Assembly (NCBI GenBank): GCA_946611835.1
Contig: CAMOEE010000015.1
Span: 1 to 20,860, forward strand
DNA length: 20,860 nt
Direction: 5' to 3'
Origin: an uncultured Treponema sp.
GTDB lineage: Bacteria > Spirochaetota > Spirochaetia > Treponematales > Treponemataceae
Positions 15,588 to 20,860 of the stretch are shown here, in pieces. The notes below the pieces were generated by a model. It was not told the origin of the DNA. It did not search any database and saw only the letters and a list, made by a program, of their open reading frames with translations. Position numbers and translations under genes: made by a program. Position 1 is the stretch's first letter. Each line of letters starts with the position of its first letter.

Positions 15588-15635
15588 GTAAAATATACAA
15601 GGCTACATCATTTGAGTAAAAAGGAGCTTCGAAAA

Positions 15636-16760
15636 ATGAAGAAAACTTTAGTTTTATCGGCAGCATTGATGACGCTCGTAGGACTTTCATCTTTTGCAGA
15701 AGAGAGAACCCTTATCGACTTCACAACGCTTAAAGCAGACATCGCTATCTGGCCACAGGATTACGATGGTGAGAGAAAAGAAAACCAGAACAAGCGAACC
15801 GTTATGGACTACGCTACAGCAGCTGGTGCATCATTCACATCAGAGCAGAAGCAGCTCATGAAGTCTTCTCTTGCTCTCGACGAATGGGAAGTTGTTCTCA
15901 ACAGCTCAGCACGCAATGTAGGCAGCTTGGCTAAGTCTGTTGTTAAAGCAGCACCTGTAAGCGAAAACTCAAAACAGCCGTTTGCTGGTTCAGAAGTAAT
16001 GGGCGTACGAGTTGTATTCCCAAGTGGTTCTTATAATGCAAATGCAAAAATCGTTCCACCGTTCTCAATCCCTGCTTATGAGCCATACTCAGTTGCAGAC
16101 GACAATGGTGACCGACAGGCTGCAGACGGTGAGTCTGGCCCAAAATATTTGTTCGAGGCTGATGATCCATCAGACAAAAATTCACCAGCTTATGGTCTCG
16201 TAAAGAATGTTGGCACAATCAAAAAGATTGCTGTTACAACAATGGGTATGAACTTCCCACACGGTCTCTATGTTCTTATCAGCGATGCAGACAATATCAC
16301 ACGCCGCTACTTCATGGGCTACCTCGGTTTCGACGGTTGGAAAACTCTTGAATGGAACAACCCTGAGTACATCACAGAAGTTCGCACACGCGAAATCCGT
16401 GTTTATCCAATCTATCCTCGTGGCGAGCCATTTGCAAAATTCGAAGGATTCCAGATTGTTCGTGATGCTTCACACATCGGCGACGACTTCATCGGTTACT
16501 TCAAAGACGTAAAAATCATCTACGATAAAGCATATCTCAACTCAGAGCGCGATATCGCAGACGAAGACCTTTGGGGAATCATTGGTTTCAAAGAGCATGC
16601 TCGTCAGGCTCTCGAGATGTCACGCTTCGGCAACAAACAGGTTAACCGCTATGTTGAGCGCCAGAAGATGGCAGTTGAGGAGAACTTCACTCCTTCACTC
16701 TCTGATGATGGTCAGTCTAATGCACAGTCTAACTCTGGTCAGGCTGCTGATGCAAAATAA
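15636..16760 (+). CDS. flaA: Periplasmic flagellar filament sheath protein FlaA
   Basis: 374 residues from the ATG at 15636, placed nine bases after AAGGAG. An upstream in-frame TTG (15612) is rejected because it precedes that binding site. The signal peptide is residues 1-21 (cleavage after SFA), as expected for spirochaete FlaA, which is exported to the periplasm and coats the FlaB core of the endoflagella. Diagnostic stretches are GVRVVFPSGSYNANAKIVPPF, FPHGLYVLISDADNITRRYF, MGYLGFDGWKTLEWNNPEYI, REIRVYPIYPRGEPFAKFEG and DIADEDLWGIIGFKEH. The final 20 residues are a Gln/Asn/Ser/Ala tail. Codon use differs from neighbouring genes (many TCA, GCA, GCT, CCA, GTT), as expected for a very abundant protein. 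It has its own promoter and terminator, so it is a single-gene unit. Confidence 0.93.
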   Translation: MKKTLVLSAALMTLVGLSSFAEERTLIDFTTLKADIAIWPQDYDGERKENQNKRTVMDYATAAGASFTSEQKQLMKSSLALDEWEVVLNSSARNVGSLAKSVVKAAPVSENSKQPFAGSEVMGVRVVFPSGSYNANAKIVPPFSIPAYEPYSVADDNGDRQAADGESGPKYLFEADDPSDKNSPAYGLVKNVGTIKKIAVTTMGMNFPHGLYVLISDADNITRRYFMGYLGFDGWKTLEWNNPEYITEVRTREIRVYPIYPRGEPFAKFEGFQIVRDASHIGDDFIGYFKDVKIIYDKAYLNSERDIADEDLWGIIGFKEHARQALEMSRFGNKQVNRYVERQKMAVEENFTPSLSDDGQSNAQSNSGQAADAK

Positions 16761-16784
16761 TTAATTAGATTACAATTCTAATTG

Positions 16785-16816
16785 ACCGCTTGTGTTTTTC
16801 ACAGGCGGTTTTTTTT
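16785..16816 (+). terminator. Rho-independent terminator of flaA
   Basis: ACCGCTTGTG (16785-16794) pairs with CACAGGCGGT (16800-16809), 10 bp with one G-U pair and a five-T loop, followed by a run of Ts to 16816. Confidence 0.92.
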
Positions 16817-16820
16817 ATGC

Positions 16821-16848
16821 TTGATTTAATTTTATTTTATGTTAAAAT
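16821..16848 (+). promoter_or_regulatory. Extended -10 promoter of the alarmone synthetase gene, predicted leaderless
   Basis: TTGATT (16821-16826), a 16-base spacer and TAAAAT (16843-16848), with an extended TG at 16840-16841. Exactly six bases separate the -10 box from the ATG at 16855, and no ribosome binding site is present. Confidence 0.5.
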
Positions 16849-16854
16849 TCAAGT

Positions 16855-18105
16855 ATGGATAATTTCGTGAATTCATTGCCAAGCAAAAACAATATCAAGG
16901 CTACTTACGAGTCTTATAAACCAATTCTCTCTGAGATAATGTCTAATATCGAGGATAAGCTTCGGAAAACAATCAAGCTTGCCTCAAATCCTACATATAA
17001 GTCTCGGGTAAAATCTTTCAACAGCTACTACCGTAAGGTTCTCCGCTTAAAGAGCGCTGAGGCCGAGACCAGTAATTTCGTCGAGCTCACCGATATGATG
17101 GGAATTCGTGTTATCTGTGCTTTCCTTGAAGATTTAAGCGAAGTAGAGCAGCAGATAAAAGATAATTTTGTGGTCAAAGAAGTGGAGTACAAGGGGGCCC
17201 AGCAGTCTTTCCGTGAGTTCGGCTATGAATCCGTTCATGTGCTTGTTTCAATCCCCAGGGACTGTATGCCAAAAAAATGCGGGCTGCCTCTTCCGGAAAG
17301 TCTTGTTTGCGAAATTCAGATACGCACTATTTTGCAGGACGCCTGGGCAGAAGTCGAGCACGAGCTTATCTATAAGTCGGAATTTACTCCCTTCGACATG
17401 CCTCTCCGTCGTAAGCTTGCTTCCATGAACGCAAGCCTTACGCTTGCGGACATAATCTTCCAGGAAATTCGGGATTACCAGAAAAAGCTTCAGGGAGAGG
17501 TTGAAGCCCGAAGAGCTTCATTCTACGAAAAGGCTGACGAACTTACATTCTCTTCAAGCGGTAAAAAAATCGAGAACCTTGAGCCAAAAAATATCAACAG
17601 GGTCTCACCTTATGTTCATGGCACAATTGATGATATGATTCTTGAGGCCATACAGGCTCATAACCATGGAGATCTTGAGAAGGCTGTCGAAATATACAGC
17701 ATTATCCTTAGCTCTGAGCCAACGCCCCCTCCACCGGTTCTTGCCGTAATCCACAAACACCGGGGCATGGCATATTTTGCTCAGAATAACTATACGGCAT
17801 CCCTGGAAGATTTCAGACAGAGCGTCGTTTATGATCCCGAAGGTTACCGGTCATTCTATTACATCGGTATTGTCTTAAGTATCATGAACCAGCATAAAGA
17901 AGCCATTGAAGCCTACAGCGAGTCAATAAGAATCAATGAGTATCAGTCTCACGCACATTTCCGCAGGGCGATTTCATATTACAAAATAGGGGATTTTGAC
18001 AGCTCCTTAAAAGATCTTACCAATGCCCAGTCACTTGGACTGAATGACTCCGAGACTGAAAGCCTGCACGCAAAACTTATGGAAAAATTCGGCATGAAGA
18101 TGTAA
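16855..18105 (+). CDS. RelA/SpoT-type alarmone synthetase domain with C-terminal TPR repeats
   Basis: 416 residues. The N-terminal ~230 residues are a (p)ppGpp synthetase domain: KSRVKSFNSYYRK (49-61) for ATP phosphates, the magnesium-site Asp80 in ELTDMMGIRV, GYESVH (123-128) for the GDP/GTP base, EIQIRT (153-158) and EVEHELIYK (166-174). All core residues are present, so synthesis of (p)ppGpp from ATP and GTP/GDP is expected. There is no HD hydrolase domain and no TGS/ACT region, so it is like a small alarmone synthetase, not a full RelA/SpoT. A coiled linker (200-225) leads to about four TPR-like repeats (255-400), interrupted by a PTPPPPP run near 289-294. The TPRs probably bind a regulator or target (inference). 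The gene stands alone, with its own promoter and a downstream terminator. Confidence 0.88.
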   Translation: MDNFVNSLPSKNNIKATYESYKPILSEIMSNIEDKLRKTIKLASNPTYKSRVKSFNSYYRKVLRLKSAEAETSNFVELTDMMGIRVICAFLEDLSEVEQQIKDNFVVKEVEYKGAQQSFREFGYESVHVLVSIPRDCMPKKCGLPLPESLVCEIQIRTILQDAWAEVEHELIYKSEFTPFDMPLRRKLASMNASLTLADIIFQEIRDYQKKLQGEVEARRASFYEKADELTFSSSGKKIENLEPKNINRVSPYVHGTIDDMILEAIQAHNHGDLEKAVEIYSIILSSEPTPPPPVLAVIHKHRGMAYFAQNNYTASLEDFRQSVVYDPEGYRSFYYIGIVLSIMNQHKEAIEAYSESIRINEYQSHAHFRRAISYYKIGDFDSSLKDLTNAQSLGLNDSETESLHAKLMEKFGMKM

Positions 18106-18139
18106 GGAACAAGAAATCCATCCATGGATTTCTTGTTCC
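18106..18139. repeat. Perfect 15-bp inverted repeat after the alarmone synthetase gene
   Basis: The left arm 18106-18120 and right arm 18125-18139 are exact reverse complements around a TCCA loop. It begins immediately after the stop codon (TAA ends at 18105). There is no T-run after it, so it is not a simple terminator. Confidence 0.8.
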
Positions 18140-18142
18140 AAC

Positions 18143-18165
18143 GAGAATTTTTGGAAAAAATTCTC
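18143..18165. repeat. Second hairpin, 10-bp stem
   Basis: GAGAATTTTT (18143-18152) pairs with AAAAATTCTC (18156-18165) around GGA. It follows the first hairpin by three bases and has no T-run. Confidence 0.65.
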
Positions 18166-18177
18166 TCCTTACGTTTA

Positions 18178-18204
18178 CCCCACATCCATGTGGGGCATTT
18201 TTTT
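18178..18204 (+). terminator. Rho-independent terminator (third stacked hairpin)
   Basis: CCCCACAT (18178-18185) pairs with ATGTGGGG (18188-18195), then seven Ts at 18198-18204. ATCCATGTGG recurs at 18225-18234 without a complementary left arm, followed by another T-rich stretch, which looks like a decayed copy. Confidence 0.8.
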
Positions 18205-18251
18205 GTTTCGAGTGCATAGCCCGTATCCATGTGGCAGTTTTGTTTAAATTA

Positions 18252-18260
18252 TGCTAATAT
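18252..18260 (+). promoter_or_regulatory. Extended -10 promoter of the JAMM-helicase gene, predicted leaderless
   Basis: TGCTAATAT at 18252-18260 is an extended -10 (TG, one base, TAATAT). Six bases separate it from the ATG at 18267. No good -35 box is seen, as is common for extended -10 promoters, and there is no Shine-Dalgarno sequence. Confidence 0.5.
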
Positions 18261-18266
18261 TCTCAA

Positions 18267-20717
18267 ATGGAAATTAACAGACGGTTTTCCCAGGAAGTTC
18301 GTGAAGAAATGCGGAGGGAAATCCAGAATTCGGGCGGAAATGAAGTTTTTTTTACAGGAATAATTGATGCGGACGGAAAAATCATTTCTGTCAAAGCTTG
18401 TGCTCGTGGAAATTCCAACACTGTTCCAGTTAATTTCTCTGAGAGCCGTGCTGCCTCTGTTCTGATTCACAATCATCCGTCCGGAAACCTCCATCCTTCA
18501 GACGCTGATTTAATGGTTGCAAGTGATGCGTCTGAAAAAGCCCAGGGATTTTACATCGTAAACAATACTGTGAGCGAAGTTTATGTTGTAATGGAACCTA
18601 TCAAGCCGACGGTTACAAAAAAACTTGATTCAGAAGAGACTGCCCTTTATCTTTCGTCTTCAGGTCCCCTTGCAAAAATCTCACCATATTTTGAGGAGCG
18701 TCCGGCCCAGATAGAGCTTGTAAAAGAAATTTCTTCAGCCTTTAATGATGATGCTGTCGGCCTTTTTGAGGCCGGGACTGGTGTCGGTAAGTCCTTTGCC
18801 TATCTTGTTCCGGCAATGCTCTGGGCTCTGGAAAATAAAGAGAGGGTTGTGATTTCTACAGAAACGATAAACCTTCAGCAGCAGCTTTCTGAAAAAGATA
18901 TCCCCCAGGCGGAAAAAATCATTGCTAAAAAAGTTAAGGCTGTTCTTGTCAAAGGGCGGCAGAATTATGTCTGCCTGCGCCGTCTTAGTGAGGTTGGCAC
19001 GGAGCGTGACTTGTTCAATGACGAGACTGAAATATTTGATAAAATCAACGACTGGGCAAAAACGAGCGCGACAGGAAGCAAAAGTGACCTGAGCTTTATG
19101 CCGCCCGAGAATCTATGGCAGCGGGTCAATTCTGAGGCCGATGCCTGCATGGGGATGAGGTGTAAATTCCGTGAAAAATGTTTCGTTATGAAAGTTCGTA
19201 AAGAAGCTGCTGACGCAAACATTCTCGTGGTAAATCATCATCTTCTTTTTGCTGACATTGAGTCACGAATGAATGGGGCGGGCTACGATGATACGGCCGT
19301 CCTCCCTCCCTACAAACGGATTGTTTTTGACGAGGCTCATGGCATCGAGGATGCGGCCACAAGTTTTTTCTCAAACGCCATAAACCGCTTCAGAATCTTG
19401 AAGCAGCTTAATTTGTTGTACCGGCAGCGAAAAATGAGCAGCACAGGTTATATTTTTACTCTTTCAGCTCTCTCAAAAATTGAGGACAAGAGCGACCTGG
19501 TCAAGAATGAGATTGAGGCGACAAAAAATGCCCTTGCTCATCTAGAGGAAGAGGCAGGTCATCTTCTTGGAAATGAATTCAGTATCCGTCTTTTTACGGG
19601 AACTGCCCCGAGGTTTTCTTCCGTGATCGCATCCGTCGCGCTTTTACAAAAACATCTTGCTACAGTCACGGGTCTTACCCGGGAAATTATTGAAGGAATT
19701 GATGAGGATGATCTTGACAACTCTGTAATTTACGAGGCCAAGGCGGTGTTGAGACGGCTTGACGATATGGTTGCGGTCTGCCAGAGTTTTTTCTCATGGG
19801 AAGAGCACCCGGAAAGCGTTTTCTGGATTCAGGCCAAGAGATTGCCACCGTCTATGGCAAAGTCCGTGGATAATCCATTCTTCTACGAGTTTGTTCAGAC
19901 TCCCCTCGATATTGCCCCTATGATGAACAAGGGCGTTTACGAGCCTCTGAAAACCGTGGTCTGTACATCGGCGACAATTTCAATTAACAAGAGCTTTGAT
20001 TTCTGGAAAAAGCGGGTCGGAATAAGTTTTGTTGAGAAAGCCCGGGTGAAGTCAGGAGAATTCGCTTCTCCATTTCCCTATAAGGAGAATATGTTTTTTG
20101 CAGTTCCCAGTGACGCACCCTTCCCGGACAACGAGAATTTTCAGTCCTTTATCGAAAACTCGATTGTCTCGCTGATTCAGGCGGCCGGCGGAAAGACCCT
20201 TGTCCTGTTCACGGCTTATGATTCGCTCCGTCATGCCTGTGATACAGCCCGTACCCGCCTGCGTCTTTCAGGGATTACTGTCCTCAGACAGGGTGAGGAT
20301 GACCGTTTCCGCCTTTTGTCGCAGTTTAAGGATGATGTATCAAGCGTCCTGTTTGCGACAGACTCTTTTTGGGAAGGAGTCGATGTACCGGGCAAGTCTC
20401 TCTCTCTTGTAATCATCGTAAAAATGCCTTTCGGTGTTCCGACTGATCCGGTTTTTGCCGCGAGAAGCGAGCAGATTGCGAAGAAGGGGGGCTTTCCTTT
20501 CATGGAACTGAGCGTCCCGGAGGCTGTTATAAAATTCCGTCAGGGCTTCGGCAGGCTGATTCGCCGGGGGGATGATACAGGGGCCGTTGTGGCTCTTGAC
20601 CGGCGTATAATCGAGAAGTCTTATGGAAGAATGTTCACGCAGAGCGTCCCGGAGTGCGAGATTGTGTACAAGCCTCTGAAAAACATTCTTGAGAGAGTAG
20701 AGGAAGTTTGCAAGTAA
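18267..20717 (+). CDS. RadC/JAMM-domain fused to DinG/XPD-like Fe-S DNA helicase
   Basis: 816 residues. Residues 1-112 form a RadC-type JAB/JAMM domain with a complete metal signature: Glu26, His68 and His70 in HNHPSG, Ser78 and Asp81. The rest is a superfamily 2 helicase of the DinG/XPD type: Walker A GTGVGKS with Lys175, an iron-sulfur cluster set Cys236, Cys294, Cys299, Cys305 with XPD-like spacing, DEAH at 355-358, a TDSFWEGVDVPGKSLS segment, and motif VI around RQGFGRLIRR (758-767). DinG-type helicases unwind 5'-to-3', resolving R-loops, D-loops and G-quadruplexes. In many Firmicutes DinG carries a DnaQ-like exonuclease at this N-terminal position; here a JAMM domain replaces it. RadC's own function is unsettled; JAMM metal sites usually support isopeptidase activity, so protein or nucleic-acid processing at stalled forks is possible (inference). 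Its promoter overlaps the upstream hairpin region. Confidence 0.9.
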   Translation: MEINRRFSQEVREEMRREIQNSGGNEVFFTGIIDADGKIISVKACARGNSNTVPVNFSESRAASVLIHNHPSGNLHPSDADLMVASDASEKAQGFYIVNNTVSEVYVVMEPIKPTVTKKLDSEETALYLSSSGPLAKISPYFEERPAQIELVKEISSAFNDDAVGLFEAGTGVGKSFAYLVPAMLWALENKERVVISTETINLQQQLSEKDIPQAEKIIAKKVKAVLVKGRQNYVCLRRLSEVGTERDLFNDETEIFDKINDWAKTSATGSKSDLSFMPPENLWQRVNSEADACMGMRCKFREKCFVMKVRKEAADANILVVNHHLLFADIESRMNGAGYDDTAVLPPYKRIVFDEAHGIEDAATSFFSNAINRFRILKQLNLLYRQRKMSSTGYIFTLSALSKIEDKSDLVKNEIEATKNALAHLEEEAGHLLGNEFSIRLFTGTAPRFSSVIASVALLQKHLATVTGLTREIIEGIDEDDLDNSVIYEAKAVLRRLDDMVAVCQSFFSWEEHPESVFWIQAKRLPPSMAKSVDNPFFYEFVQTPLDIAPMMNKGVYEPLKTVVCTSATISINKSFDFWKKRVGISFVEKARVKSGEFASPFPYKENMFFAVPSDAPFPDNENFQSFIENSIVSLIQAAGGKTLVLFTAYDSLRHACDTARTRLRLSGITVLRQGEDDRFRLLSQFKDDVSSVLFATDSFWEGVDVPGKSLSLVIIVKMPFGVPTDPVFAARSEQIAKKGGFPFMELSVPEAVIKFRQGFGRLIRRGDDTGAVVALDRRIIEKSYGRMFTQSVPECEIVYKPLKNILERVEEVCK

Positions 20718-20720
20718 AAA

Positions 20721-20750
20721 AAGTAAAAAAAATTGTTTTTTTTCTTACTT
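20721..20750 (+). terminator. Possible weak A/T hairpin terminator after the helicase gene
   Basis: AAGTAAAAAAAA (20721-20732) can pair with TTTTTTTTCTTACTT (20736-20750) with one bulged C. The stem is almost purely A-T and would be weak. It lies between the helicase stop and the tRNA promoter. Confidence 0.3.
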
Positions 20751-20756
20751 AAGCTA

Positions 20757-20785
20757 TTGCAATAAAATTCTATAAATGATATATT
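20757..20785 (+). promoter_or_regulatory. tRNA-Val promoter
   Basis: TTGCAA (20757-20762), a 17-base spacer and TATATT (20780-20785), 24 bases before the mature 5' end at 20810. Confidence 0.7.
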
Positions 20786-20809
20786 ATTTGAGCGTTGTGA
20801 ATCGCAATC

Positions 20810-20860
20810 GGGCAGTTAGCTCAGTTGGTAGAGCCCCTGGTTTACACCCAGGTTGTCGGG
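20810..20860 (+). tRNA. tRNA-Val (anticodon UAC), 3' part cut off by the window edge
   Basis: GGGCAGT acceptor strand (20810-20816), TA, D-arm GCTC...GAGC (20819-20834), anticodon stem CCTGG/CCAGG (20836-20840 and 20848-20852) and loop TTTACAC with anticodon TAC. The variable loop and first T-stem bases follow before the window ends. The acceptor partner and CCA end are not visible. Confidence 0.95.

Overview
The window is a stretch of spirochaete chromosome, almost certainly Treponema or a close relative. The main evidence is a recognisable periplasmic-flagellar sheath protein FlaA (15636-16760), a spirochaete-type 'SPASM' protein whose radical-SAM cysteines are lost (1422-3053), and a SpsF/SpsG-type sugar-activation fusion beside it. 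Base composition looks near-balanced, and genes are tightly packed, mostly on the + strand. No phage, insertion sequence or CRISPR array is visible, and no gap without a gene exceeds 300 bases.

Layout. 1-134: the end of an unidentified lysine-rich gene, then a 7-bp-period repeat. 134-1315 (-): cysteine desulfurase, divergent from what follows. 1422-6488 (+): a tightly coupled three-gene set (SPASM protein with a nucleotidyltransferase-like N-terminus; family-2-like glycosyltransferase; cytidylyltransferase/SpsG/methyltransferase fusion), ended by a strong terminator. I read it as an uncharacterised surface- or flagellin-glycan pathway (inference). 6589-11992 (+): an apparent signalling operon with a 7-TM/PAS sensor, a periplasmic beta-propeller/HD-GYP cyclic-di-GMP phosphodiesterase, and a membrane-anchored BMP/PnrA-type binding protein whose frame is broken at an A7 run. 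12078-15539 (+): an ATP-grasp enzyme, a secreted cell-wall amidase and a GerMN-domain membrane protein, separated by two repeat elements. 15636-16760: flaA with its own promoter and terminator. 16855-18105: a RelA/SpoT-type alarmone synthetase with TPRs, followed by three stacked hairpins. 18267-20717: a JAMM/RadC domain fused to a DinG/XPD-like iron-sulfur helicase. 20810-end: the 5' part of tRNA-Val(UAC).

Two patterns cut across genes. First, four genes (at 1315-, 1422+, 16855+, 18267+) have a -10 box ending only 6-7 bases before the ATG and no Shine-Dalgarno sequence, which predicts leaderless mRNAs. Second, three intergenic regions begin at a stop codon with tandem arrays of 7-bp units; each array has a different unit sequence, and two carry related GC-rich hairpin cores. 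The points most worth a second look are these repeats, the JAMM-helicase fusion, the degenerate radical-SAM protein with its glycan locus, the binding-protein/c-di-GMP operon with its slippery A7, and the leaderless promoters.
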